Assembly: GCA_948512295.1 (NCBI GenBank)
Contig: CAOQRA010000003.1
Location: forward strand, 1-60,297
DNA: 60,297 bases
Direction: 5' to 3'
From: an uncultured Eubacteriales bacterium
GTDB lineage: Bacteria; Bacillota; Clostridia; Christensenellales; UBA1242
The position numbers were made by a program, and so were the translations under genes. How positions within the stretch are numbered: the stretch's first letter is position 1; the number at the start of each line of letters is the position of its first letter. The notes under the pieces were generated by a model. It was given only the letters and a program-made list of their open reading frames with translations, was not told the origin of the DNA and did not search any database. This document shows, piece by piece, positions 15,840-24,136 of the stretch.

Positions 15840-17220
15840 ATTCATTTTCTTGAGATATTGTCTTTTCAAATCCATTAAAGTTATATAGCGCTTTGTCAGT
15901 AAATTCATACTCAAATTCATCTATTTTTCTATAAGTGGTGTTTAATCTGCCATTAATAAGGTAGTCAGTAATAAAATCTTTAGTATTTCCGTCACTACGA
16001 ACATTAAAATCGAGATAATTTATGCCTTTGGAGTTTATTTTATAAACCTTCAAAGCTGTAGCCCCACATTCTAAGGAAGAATCTACAATTGTACCTCCTC
16101 TTGCCATATGAAGGAAATCGTTATCGTCTGAATATGTTAATAGTCCATCTTTTGATAATTTTTCAAATACTTGCTGTGTTTTTGGTAAATTATCTGTAGA
16201 GTATGAATCAATACTAAATACAATTAAACTTGTACTTTTTGTATTTGCAGGCTTAAAAGTGTTCTCATATAAATCTTTATAACTAATTTCATTAGTCAAT
16301 TGATATCTATATAATCCTAATGTGTGTCCAGTACTTCCATTTGTATAATTTAATCCTAGAATCAAATTATTTCCTTCAAAATCTATAGCAAAGATATTAT
16401 TTAGTGTTGCACCATTTAAACCAATACTTCTTTTTAAATTTTCTGCAAGAGTTATTTTAATATTTTCAACCATTTTTGGAGCATGTTCTGCTAGTTGCTC
16501 TGCGCTAAGGTTATCCCAATCAATTTCCTCTTTTTCTGGTGTAATTTCTGGAATTTCAAAACGTGTAGTGCCGACGTCTGTAATTGTGCCATTGGCATTA
16601 GAGTATTTATATTGCGCTGTACCATTGATTATTTTAATTTCAAGAGTATTTAACCCTTTACTTCCTACGAGATACTCTCCGTTGAGTTTTTCCCATGTAA
16701 TGTTATTAAATTTATCTAATGCATCATCAATGTCATGCGCATTTGCCTCTTCCCTTTCTCGCCAAGCTTCGCCGTCGTTATAGACTTTATAGGAGACATT
16801 GTCTTTTGTGTAATAATATGAAATATCGTCATTTTGAATGATTTTTGTTTCGCCGTTTGCGTATTCATAAGTCACGCCATTCTCTGTATTAGTGAAATTT
16901 TCAGCATTCATAGCGTTTGCAATAAACTCATTTGCTGTTTTAACAGCGGCGTTAAACTTTTTCTCCTCTTCATCTGGGATGTCTGGTTTTGGCGGATTTG
17001 GGTCTACTGGGTCAATAGGGTCTACCACTGGTGGATTAGGATTAACAGGGTCAACTGGAGTGTTTTGTTTATTACCACATGCGGCAAGTCCAAATATCAT
17101 GGACGCTGACATCGTAAAAGCGGCAATTGCAGCTGCCAATTTTTTTGGAAAACTAAAGCCCTTTTGTGTATTTTCAGACTTTAATTTAGCTTGTAATTTT
17201 TCTAATTCTTGATTTTTCAT
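15838..17220 (-). CDS. Predicted lipoprotein with proline-rich linker (460 aa)
   Basis: The N-terminus has a long charged leader, then a hydrophobic segment and lipobox LAAC with the lipidated cysteine at residue 48, followed by a Pro/Asp-rich linker (about residues 53-85) typical of surface-tethered proteins. The remaining 370 residues contain tyrosine- and asparagine-rich beta-like segments without a domain I recognise. The protein should be anchored outside the membrane. ATG is preceded by GAGGTG. It is divergent from another lipoprotein gene at 17334 and ends on a strong terminator. Role unknown; surface binding or nutrient capture is only a guess. Confidence 0.8.
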   Translation of the reverse strand: MKNQELEKLQAKLKSENTQKGFSFPKKLAAAIAAFTMSASMIFGLAACGNKQNTPVDPVNPNPPVVDPIDPVDPNPPKPDIPDEEEKKFNAAVKTANEFIANAMNAENFTNTENGVTYEYANGETKIIQNDDISYYYTKDNVSYKVYNDGEAWREREEANAHDIDDALDKFNNITWEKLNGEYLVGSKGLNTLEIKIINGTAQYKYSNANGTITDVGTTRFEIPEITPEKEEIDWDNLSAEQLAEHAPKMVENIKITLAENLKRSIGLNGATLNNIFAIDFEGNNLILGLNYTNGSTGHTLGLYRYQLTNEISYKDLYENTFKPANTKSTSLIVFSIDSYSTDNLPKTQQVFEKLSKDGLLTYSDDNDFLHMARGGTIVDSSLECGATALKVYKINSKGINYLDFNVRSDGNTKDFITDYLINGRLNTTYRKIDEFEYEFTDKALYNFNGFEKTISQENE

Positions 17221-17298
17221 AAATCACCTCACAAAATTTATTTTACAATTTGATTATATCATAAATTTAACATTTTTGCAATATATTTATGAAAAAAT

Positions 17299-17327
17299 TT
17301 GCTATTTATATATTTTTGAATTATAAT
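17299..17327 (+). promoter_or_regulatory. Promoter placed for a leaderless lipoprotein mRNA
   Basis: TTGCTA (17299-17304), a 17-nt spacer and a perfect TATAAT (17322-17327), ending 6 nt before the ATG at 17334. Confidence 0.65.
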
Positions 17328-17333
17328 AATGAT

Positions 17334-19244
17334 ATGAAAAGATTTGCAAGAGTCATGTGTGCCGTATTTGTCGCAATGTTTGTCCTGCTTGGTACGGGTT
17401 GTTCCAGTGGCAGTTCAAATTTCCACCAAAACCTTCTTGACCGCTTTCATAATGGCGAACTCACTTATGACCAGCTTCAAACTGAACTAGAGCGCGCTCA
17501 AACTGTGCCACTTTATGGCACAAAGGTTTTATATCGCCCAAACCACTACGACTATGATAATTCCGTGGGCGAAGGAAACGAAAGTTATTATGGACAATAC
17601 GCATGGAATATTCTATCTAACTTATCATACATATATGGATTTTCTGATTTTAATCGATTTAACCCAACGCCTCAAAAGCCTACAAATACAATACGCCCGC
17701 TTCTTATTGACAAAACACAAGAATACTACTACGACTCTATCCGCTATCAAGTCACAAACAAAACTACCACAAATAATTTAATAATTTACACACAAGATGA
17801 CAATGGAAGCGAAGAAATAGATGGAATATTATACTCAAAAAACGAATTTGAAGACATAATTAAAATGACCGCTAACACTTCTTTTTCATGGAATTGGACT
17901 TTTGGTAGCGAAGCGATTCCTTTAGGATTTATTCATGATATGACTTACAGTGTGTATTCAAAACCTAGCATCGCAAATAGCTTGATATCTAATGCCTACA
18001 TCGAAACTCCAATATCGAATTACTACTCAAACAACCAAACACCATACTCCACTGCTTATTTAGGGACGGCTGAGCAGACGGGAATTGACAGCTATTCTGA
18101 CTATGTCAAGGCGCTTGAATATGTCATTTACTGCATCACTATGGACTTGACACCATCAAACATCACGACAAGCCTTGCATCAGACGGCACGCCTATTATC
18201 AATGTTCAAGGTTTTGAAAATGTAGACGCGGCGCTTGAGTTTATCAAAGGCGTGTTTGACAAAATAGGCACTTATGTCGGGTTAAACTCATACAAAACTA
18301 ATCGACTTATAAGTTACATCTTAAACAATGTCATCGGACAAAATGCATTAAGTCATGACACGGTGCAATCCTATACCGCCAATACTTTAATAGAATATCG
18401 CGACGCTAATGGAAATGTCATTGATACGCAAGAGGAAGGCAAAACTCTTAATGAAACAATAACCGTTGGGCGCAATTATACTGCTGTAGTTTCCGCAATT
18501 ATAAATGACTCCTTTCAATACGTACACATAGGAAGCGACAGTGAAAATGACATCATCACCAACCGCTTCCCTGCCTCTGAAGTGATTGACTACTACGGTA
18601 ACAATTTCTTCATTGCAAGTGAAAAAGGCAAGGAATTTGAACATATTGGTGCCAATGAATATCAAAGCGCAGTGCTTATGCTTAGTGAAGAGCAAAAGCT
18701 GGACAACCTCATGGTTCATTTCAAATACGACGCTGGCGAGGACGGAGATGAAGTCTATGACAAAAACGCTTCAATCACAATCAATGTAAAAGTAAATTAC
18801 TATAAACACGGCGGCGAGTGGAAACAACTTAAAACACAGTCTATCACTGTTAAAGACGGTCCATTCAACTATGGAAAGGAAAGCAGCACGCTGTGCTTAT
18901 TCGGAATAGCCCCCGATAAAAAAGGATTTAAAATCGGCAAATTTAACCCTGAAGTCGGAGGCGGCATATTAAAATGCATGGTTGATTATGACGGAACAAC
19001 AGCAATCTCCGACCCCGTACGCCTTGTCGGCACCACCAAACTTAAAGACTGGTACAAACTTGTCGAGCCCGAGCCTACCGATGAACCTCAAAATGCATAT
19101 TACAGTTATGGAATACTCAATCATGAAAAATTCACTGGCTCAGACGGATGCGACTACTTTGAAATTGCCTTTGAGGTTGTAAAAACAACTGGCGACTATA
19201 ACACAAACTACAAATTCTACACTGGACTCGGTTTAGTAGCATAA
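17334..19244 (+). CDS. Large predicted lipoprotein (636 aa), function unknown
   Basis: The ATG at 17334 gives a normal lipoprotein signal: MKRFAR, a hydrophobic core and lipobox LGTGC with cysteine 23. An ATG 15 codons earlier would put the promoter inside the gene, so I reject it. The mature part is about 610 residues, rich in Tyr, Asn and Ser. It has a helical segment near LDRFHNGELTYDQLQTELER and several beta-rich stretches, the last resembling immunoglobulin- or carbohydrate-binding-like modules in composition only. No catalytic motif is visible. There is no ribosome binding site; the promoter lies directly at the start. The gene ends on a strong shared terminator opposite the phage-like cassette. 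Confidence 0.8.
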   Translation: MKRFARVMCAVFVAMFVLLGTGCSSGSSNFHQNLLDRFHNGELTYDQLQTELERAQTVPLYGTKVLYRPNHYDYDNSVGEGNESYYGQYAWNILSNLSYIYGFSDFNRFNPTPQKPTNTIRPLLIDKTQEYYYDSIRYQVTNKTTTNNLIIYTQDDNGSEEIDGILYSKNEFEDIIKMTANTSFSWNWTFGSEAIPLGFIHDMTYSVYSKPSIANSLISNAYIETPISNYYSNNQTPYSTAYLGTAEQTGIDSYSDYVKALEYVIYCITMDLTPSNITTSLASDGTPIINVQGFENVDAALEFIKGVFDKIGTYVGLNSYKTNRLISYILNNVIGQNALSHDTVQSYTANTLIEYRDANGNVIDTQEEGKTLNETITVGRNYTAVVSAIINDSFQYVHIGSDSENDIITNRFPASEVIDYYGNNFFIASEKGKEFEHIGANEYQSAVLMLSEEQKLDNLMVHFKYDAGEDGDEVYDKNASITINVKVNYYKHGGEWKQLKTQSITVKDGPFNYGKESSTLCLFGIAPDKKGFKIGKFNPEVGGGILKCMVDYDGTTAISDPVRLVGTTKLKDWYKLVEPEPTDEPQNAYYSYGILNHEKFTGSDGCDYFEIAFEVVKTTGDYNTNYKFYTGLGLVA

Positions 19245-19261
19245 AGACAGTTTAATTTGAC

Positions 19262-19293
19262 AAAAAACGAAGAGGCGTTGCCTCTTCGTTTTT
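19262..19293. terminator. Bidirectional terminator between lipoprotein gene and phage-like cassette
   Basis: AACGAAGAGGC/GCCTCTTCGTT with a GTT loop, flanked by A and T runs, lies between two convergent units and can serve both. Confidence 0.9.
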
Positions 19294-19582
19294 ATTTTGT
19301 TTCTTTTTCTGCATTTTGACTTTCTTTCATGTGGTTTGTATCTTCTTGTTCTTGAGTCTGATTACTCTCCTCTGAAGTCTGATCTTGTTTATCACTACTT
19401 TCACCTTTTGGCATTGTTACAACCCCCAGTACAACCAGCAAACCCGCTACTGCCATTACAACGCCAGTAACAATTTCATTATCCACCGAAAATCCAAAAC
19501 ACTTGCCAAGAGCTTCCATTAATACAACCGCCGCCCCTGCAAGCGCAGTCCAAAAACTATATGACTTTATTCTGTTTTTCAT
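19292..19582 (-). CDS. Holin-like protein, phi-LC3 type
   Basis: The 96-residue protein has an N-terminal positively charged start (MKNRIKSYSFW), two hydrophobic segments (about 10-27 and 36-56) and a long, highly charged Glu/Gln-rich tail. This matches small phage holins of the LC3 type, which permeabilise the membrane for lysis. ATG has AAGGAG upstream and overlaps the previous gene by 26 nt. It is the last gene of the cassette. No endolysin follows. Confidence 0.65.
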   Translation of the reverse strand: MKNRIKSYSFWTALAGAAVVLMEALGKCFGFSVDNEIVTGVVMAVAGLLVVLGVVTMPKGESSDKQDQTSEESNQTQEQEDTNHMKESQNAEKETK

Positions 19583-19799
19583 GTATTTGCTCCTTTAAAA
19601 TATGTTCTTTAAGTTCAGTGACTTCCTCTTTGACATCCTCAATTACTTGAAGCCTTTCTGTCAAGTTTTCAATGGTGTCTTGATATGCTTTTTCACGTTT
19701 TGAACTATCTTTAAGTTGGTAGAAAAATAGGAACACGAAAAGCGTAGCAAATATACCATTACTGATTACTACGCTGACAAGCTCATTCCAAAAATCCAT
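19557..19799 (-). CDS. BhlA/UviB-type holin-like protein
   Basis: The 80-residue protein has a single N-terminal membrane helix (VSVVISNGIFATLFVFLFF) followed by an amphipathic helix starting QLKDSSKREKAYQDTIENL. This is the layout of BhlA/UviB proteins found beside phage and bacteriocin lysis genes. The ribosome binding site lies inside a 19-codon upstream reading frame. It overlaps the LC3-type holin gene downstream. It could form membrane lesions or act as an anti-holin. Confidence 0.7.
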   Translation of the reverse strand: MDFWNELVSVVISNGIFATLFVFLFFYQLKDSSKREKAYQDTIENLTERLQVIEDVKEEVTELKEHILKEQIHEKQNKVI

Positions 19800-19842
19800 T
19801 TCCCTTACCCCTCAATTCTTCGCTTATAAAAATATGTTTCAT
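19783..19842 (-). CDS. Candidate 19-codon leader peptide before the holin gene
   Basis: An ATG at 19842, 6-7 nt after the strong site GAGGAG, opens a 19-codon frame that ends with TGA at 19783-19785, 17 nt inside the holin gene. Its codons contain the holin's own ribosome binding site. Translation of the short frame could therefore control holin initiation. It may equally be a chance frame in a gap. Confidence 0.35.
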   Translation of the reverse strand: MKHIFISEELRGKGNGFLE

Positions 19843-19907
19843 AGCTTTCTCCTCTTGATATAACTTTTTTCTAGCAAGGTATGAGATATGGTTTAAGTTG
19901 AAAATTA

Positions 19908-21386
19908 TCATTGTTCACTCATTGATAAATTAAAGTTGGATATGCTCCCATTTCCATTACTTTCTATAGTAACTTTAAACTTTTCCCCTGCAAGTCCACA
20001 ACGAAAAGTCTGCTGTTTTTGCTGAGGCTCAACTGCAAATACTCTTTGCTCTTTTTCAGTCGCTATAGTAATATTGAACTTTCCAGTTGCAAAACAAGAA
20101 AACTCTTCCAGTTTTTTAACACGATTACTCATTCCGAAATCACTCATGGGACTTTCCCACACGCTATATGGTTTTTCACCAAAAATATTACCATCAGTGA
20201 CAAGTTCCCCCATGCGCCCTATGTGCTGATTATTAAAGCACATTACCACTTTACATTTATAAGGATTATTAAGAGCAATGATTTTTTTTACGTCTACACC
20301 GCGTAAAAAATCCACACTGCCATTTTCTATGTTATATACCATAATTGCATTGTTTATATATCCATTTTCATAACTTTCACAGCCAATTTTCTGCTGGTCG
20401 CCAAAGTCAACCCGACAAGCAAGATAATATTTACTTTCGAAACATACTGCACTTAGATTACGGCCGTCTGAAATCACTTCACGACAATTTAATTTCAGTT
20501 TTTTGACATTGACTCCATCAAAACGATAGAAGCCATCTGTAGTCAAAAAGTAAACATTCTCTCCATCGGAAGCGATGGAGCCTGGATAAATATAACTGCT
20601 GGATTGAAACATATGATTGATATTAAATTCCCCAGAAGACGCATAAGTTGATATTCGTGTAATACCAAAATCTCGAAAAACATACAAGTAGTCATTAAAA
20701 GACATTACGACCGACGGATTTCCTCGATCATCGGTAAATTCTATATGCTGAGTGGTGTTATTCTTCCACTCTAAAAGATTTTTATTGTCAGAATATACAA
20801 GCTTAGGACGCGCAGTGGCAGTAAGTGCATAAAGCATGTCATCATGACTGCAGCAAGACATGAGTTTTGGCGCATCAGAAAGATAAGTATTATAGCCTGC
20901 TCCAAAAACAAAAACATCGCCATCTGCTGCTGAAAAAAGCATGTAGTCAGAACCATTTATACGATAGCTCATTCCAATTGGTGTGGAGGTGTATTCTGTT
21001 TTTCTGACAAGTCTTATTGGTCTTGTCCAAAACATATTTTCATATCCCAATGTGGCTTCATCATTGAAATAAAATAGATAGTACTCAATCACATTGCCTG
21101 TTTCATTGAACCATGCAAAATTCCATATATTTAATATTTCACTGCCTGCATACTCTACTACTACTTCATTGTCTAAATCAGTAGTGCTGGTAGGCATTTG
21201 TAAGTCGCGCACGCCATAACCACAGGAAAGCATGTTACCTTTGTTTCGAAAATTGTAACAACGAACACAATCGTGATATTCAAGTTCTTCCTCATTTTTA
21301 CTGCGAACTTGACATTTTTCAAATAGGTCAAATTTAAAAAGCTTTTTATTTCTCTTAAAAGAGTTTAACTTTTTAGGATAAAACAT
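19908..21386 (-). CDS. Phage tail-hub/DNA-stabilisation-like beta-propeller protein
   Basis: About 492 residues with repeating beta-rich blades (for example FLTTDGFYRFDGVNVKKL and GSIASDGENVYF), preceded by an N-terminal region containing cysteines in YHDCVRCYNF. By size, position after the head-completion gene and propeller-like repeats, it resembles P22 gp10, the plug protein that seals packaged DNA and connects to the tail needle. ATG overlaps the upstream stop as TAATG, and its GGAGGAGG site is encoded by the three consecutive arginine codons ending the upstream gene. Homology to gp10 is inferred from context. Confidence 0.55.
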   Translation of the reverse strand: MFYPKKLNSFKRNKKLFKFDLFEKCQVRSKNEEELEYHDCVRCYNFRNKGNMLSCGYGVRDLQMPTSTTDLDNEVVVEYAGSEILNIWNFAWFNETGNVIEYYLFYFNDEATLGYENMFWTRPIRLVRKTEYTSTPIGMSYRINGSDYMLFSAADGDVFVFGAGYNTYLSDAPKLMSCCSHDDMLYALTATARPKLVYSDNKNLLEWKNNTTQHIEFTDDRGNPSVVMSFNDYLYVFRDFGITRISTYASSGEFNINHMFQSSSYIYPGSIASDGENVYFLTTDGFYRFDGVNVKKLKLNCREVISDGRNLSAVCFESKYYLACRVDFGDQQKIGCESYENGYINNAIMVYNIENGSVDFLRGVDVKKIIALNNPYKCKVVMCFNNQHIGRMGELVTDGNIFGEKPYSVWESPMSDFGMSNRVKKLEEFSCFATGKFNITIATEKEQRVFAVEPQQKQQTFRCGLAGEKFKVTIESNGNGSISNFNLSMSEQ

Positions 21387-21940
21387 TATAACCACCTCCT
21401 CCTAGGCAGGCGCACGGCAGTCTTTTTGCTTATAAACAGCTTTAAGCTTTCTTTAAATCGGTTTTCATAAATGTCCGCATCTGCCCCCTGTCCCTGAAGC
21501 AGAAAATACTCTCTTGCAACTCCATAAGCTATAACTCTTGCAGGTATCATTAAGTCAATATCACTAACTAAAGTGGCAGCTTCGGGCGAATAAGAATATA
21601 TTATCTTGGCTTTGTCAGCAAACACCAAAATGTATTTATCAAAGATTTTATATCTTATCTTGCGTCCTTTAGTATTCTTTACAGAAAAGATATTTAACGG
21701 TTTTTTAGAAAATTGATCGAATGTAAGTTTCAAATTATTTACCTCTAAAATTTCCTCCGTGGTTACAGGCGAATATTGTTCGCATATTTCGCCGATAACA
21801 AGATTTAGACAATTTAAATAACTATCAGCGACCTTGCTTTCTGCCGTTGTAAGACTGGATATGTCCGTGCTGTTTAGCTTTTCACGGAGAGGATTTTGTG
21901 TAAAGTCACAAGCAAGTCTTAAAATTTCATAGCTTTTCAT
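21386..21940 (-). CDS. Head-completion/head-tail adaptor-like protein
   Basis: The 184-residue, mainly helical protein has a conserved-looking DLMIPARVIAYGVAREYFLLQG segment, common in phage head-to-tail connectors. Its position between the coat and the propeller protein corresponds to P22 gp4. It ends PRRRWL, whose arginine codons form the next gene's ribosome binding site. ATG follows GGAGG. It would bind the portal ring and close the capsid; the assignment rests on context. Confidence 0.55.
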   Translation of the reverse strand: MKSYEILRLACDFTQNPLREKLNSTDISSLTTAESKVADSYLNCLNLVIGEICEQYSPVTTEEILEVNNLKLTFDQFSKKPLNIFSVKNTKGRKIRYKIFDKYILVFADKAKIIYSYSPEAATLVSDIDLMIPARVIAYGVAREYFLLQGQGADADIYENRFKESLKLFISKKTAVRLPRRRWL

Positions 21941-22251
21941 AATATTTCCTCCACAACTTTTTCTACTGCAGAATGCAGTTGTTTTTTTTGCAACTTATCA
22001 TTTTCTGCATCCATTTGTTTTATAATTTCATCCATTTTCTCTTTGCGAGTTTTAAGCGCGTAAAAGATGGCACGCTCGTCTAAAACGTCATCTTTTACGC
22101 TGAAACAAAATGACCCACCAAACTGCTGCGTTGAATGCACTTCATAACGTTTTTCTTTTAAATTAAAAAGTATAAAATAACTTTTGTCCACTTCTTTCAA
22201 TCTTTGAGCAATAAAAAGTGGATCATTTTCTATTAAACAATAATTCTTCAC
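21937..22251 (-). CDS. Small phage-type protein of unknown function (104 aa)
   Basis: It starts with GTG behind AAGGAG. The N-terminal half is beta-rich (SYFILFNLKEKRYEVHST) and the C-terminal half a charged coiled-coil-like helix. Its place directly downstream of the coat gene suggests a particle component or assembly factor, such as a decoration or connector accessory protein. I cannot name the family. Confidence 0.55.
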   Translation of the reverse strand: MKNYCLIENDPLFIAQRLKEVDKSYFILFNLKEKRYEVHSTQQFGGSFCFSVKDDVLDERAIFYALKTRKEKMDEIIKQMDAENDKLQKKQLHSAVEKVVEEIL

Positions 22252-22271
22252 ACTTAAAACTCCTTTTGAAA

Positions 22272-23480
22272 CTATGCACCAGTTGTAGTAGGAATATATG
22301 TTTTATATGGATCTTCTACTGTAAACTTAACATTAGAAATTTTTCCTTGACCAAATGGTTTGTCGCAAATAAGTTCAGCATATTTAACAAGTGTTGCGCT
22401 ATAAGTAGGATAACCTGCATTTTGTCTTAACACTCTGCCGCCCTCATCTTCAATCCACTTCCAATCGCAAAGTTCATATAGTGTAAAGTCATCAGTATTG
22501 AGAAGATACATGCTGCTAGGCTCTACAAATCTGTCAGCGTATACAGGTATTCCGTTATGACTAATGGTTTTAGCCCCATTTGCAAGTTCTACAATATCTA
22601 CATTCTTACGATAGATATTTAAATATTGCTGATAAGCACGACGAATTTGACGAGAGGTTGAAATAAAGTTGATAGAAGAATCAGCATTTTCCTCTAAAAA
22701 GTCGATGGCACTTTGAATACGTATATCAGAAATTTCACTTTCAGCATTGTCATGGAAAGAATTAAGCCAGTTGTAGTCTGCTTTATTTAAACCATACAAA
22801 GTAGTACCACTAAACAATGCTTCAATACCTGTAAGTTCATTGTCTTTTGAACCTTGAACATAAAGCTTAGCATTTGCAGTTATAGATGTGGTAAAATCAG
22901 AAGTATCATATTTAATTGTGTTATTGACTCTGTCAACTGAAACAACTTTCATAGGTCCTTTACCAAGTCTTGAACCAGTGATATATGGAGTAAGCATCAT
23001 GCCTTCCACAATGTTACGTACACTATCTACAGTAAGCGTTTTATCAGAAGCAACTGATTGTACAGTAGCAACAAGCCCCTCACCATCTCCATAAAGCATA
23101 CGGCTTAAATTGAAACTGCAAGCTTTTACAAGTGATTCCATTTCGTCTGCAAGAAGGTTGACAAAAGCTCCCACATTGCTTGCAGAAGCACGAACTGCCT
23201 TGTCAGAAATTTCAAATTTACCATATAGGTTTTTAAGGCTTGCACGCATTTGTGCATAATGACTATTACCAGCAACAGGAAGTGCATCCGTTTCGGTGCC
23301 AGCACCAAAGCCGCCATTTATTCCAAATGGAGCAGCTTTAACAATTTCTTTTCCGAAAATATCCTTACTAGAACGTTTAATTTTAGCTAAAAGTGGGCTT
23401 GCTGAAACGTTAATTTGATCAGCAACGACTCCTAAATAAACACTTTTAAGGGCATTTTCAGCGGTTTGTAATGTAACCAT
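22272..23480 (-). CDS. Phage major coat protein
   Basis: The 402-residue protein is placed directly after a scaffold gene. It begins with a helical N-arm (LQTAENALKSVYLGVVADQI) and contains typical coat features: a Gly-rich E-loop-like region (NGGFGAGTETDALP), the long spine-helix segment VGAFVNLLADEMESLVKACS, and YQQYLNIYRKNV followed by the beta-rich P-domain-like end. It should have the HK97-type fold and build the capsid shell. Whether it belongs to the P22-like coat branch is inferred from gene order. ATG follows AAGGAG. Confidence 0.75.
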   Translation of the reverse strand: MVTLQTAENALKSVYLGVVADQINVSASPLLAKIKRSSKDIFGKEIVKAAPFGINGGFGAGTETDALPVAGNSHYAQMRASLKNLYGKFEISDKAVRASASNVGAFVNLLADEMESLVKACSFNLSRMLYGDGEGLVATVQSVASDKTLTVDSVRNIVEGMMLTPYITGSRLGKGPMKVVSVDRVNNTIKYDTSDFTTSITANAKLYVQGSKDNELTGIEALFSGTTLYGLNKADYNWLNSFHDNAESEISDIRIQSAIDFLEENADSSINFISTSRQIRRAYQQYLNIYRKNVDIVELANGAKTISHNGIPVYADRFVEPSSMYLLNTDDFTLYELCDWKWIEDEGGRVLRQNAGYPTYSATLVKYAELICDKPFGQGKISNVKFTVEDPYKTYIPTTTGA

Positions 23481-23494
23481 AATTTTCTCCTTTT

Positions 23495-24136
23495 TTAACT
23501 AAACATTTTTTCCACCAACGATTTCGCTTCTTTAAGGGAAGTTGGAGTGTCAGGCTTGCTGCTTGACACTCTTTCACCCTTTTGCGAAGAAATGATGATT
23601 GGTGATTTTTGCTCTTTGAGCGCATCAAGATAACTTTCAACTATCTTGTTTTTAATCTCCTCGCTAGAAACAAGGTATCGATTAATAATAGGATCATCCA
23701 CTTTTTTGGTGTGCATGTGCGATAGTACTAATTGCGCCCATGCTGCCTCATACGGATTATCCATTTTTTGCAGCTCATTATTGGAACTTACAATATTTTC
23801 AAGCTCCCCTTTAAACTGCATAGCTTCTTCATTTTTCAAAAGGAATTGATTAAGCTGCTCGCTGAAGTTGCGAGGAGCCACCTCAACTTTATCTTTTTCC
23901 AGTTGACTAAGCTTTTGACACTTTTTTGTAAACTCGGCTTCCAAATTGTTATAGGCGTCAATAAGCGCCTGTGCAGATTTGAATTTGCCAAACGTTTGCT
24001 CTTCGGGATTTTCATCTTGTCGAATTAAAGTATCGGGTAGAGAGCCATTCTCACTCACAGCACACTCATTCTTCGTTTCAATAGAAACATTTGCCGGTTC
24101 CTCTAATGGTTGTTCTCTAAATTCTTCTTCGTTCAT
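23495..24136 (-). CDS. Phage scaffolding protein
   Basis: The 213 residues are acidic and helical, lie between portal and coat, and contain FGKFKSAQALIDAYNNLEAE, the start of the coiled-coil typical of scaffolds. The C-terminus ends with a positively charged, serine-rich helix that could contact the coat. Scaffold proteins guide procapsid assembly and leave before DNA packaging. ATG overlaps the portal stop by 4 nt and has GAGGTG upstream. Confidence 0.72.
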   Translation of the reverse strand: MNEEEFREQPLEEPANVSIETKNECAVSENGSLPDTLIRQDENPEEQTFGKFKSAQALIDAYNNLEAEFTKKCQKLSQLEKDKVEVAPRNFSEQLNQFLLKNEEAMQFKGELENIVSSNNELQKMDNPYEAAWAQLVLSHMHTKKVDDPIINRYLVSSEEIKNKIVESYLDALKEQKSPIIISSQKGERVSSSKPDTPTSLKEAKSLVEKMFS

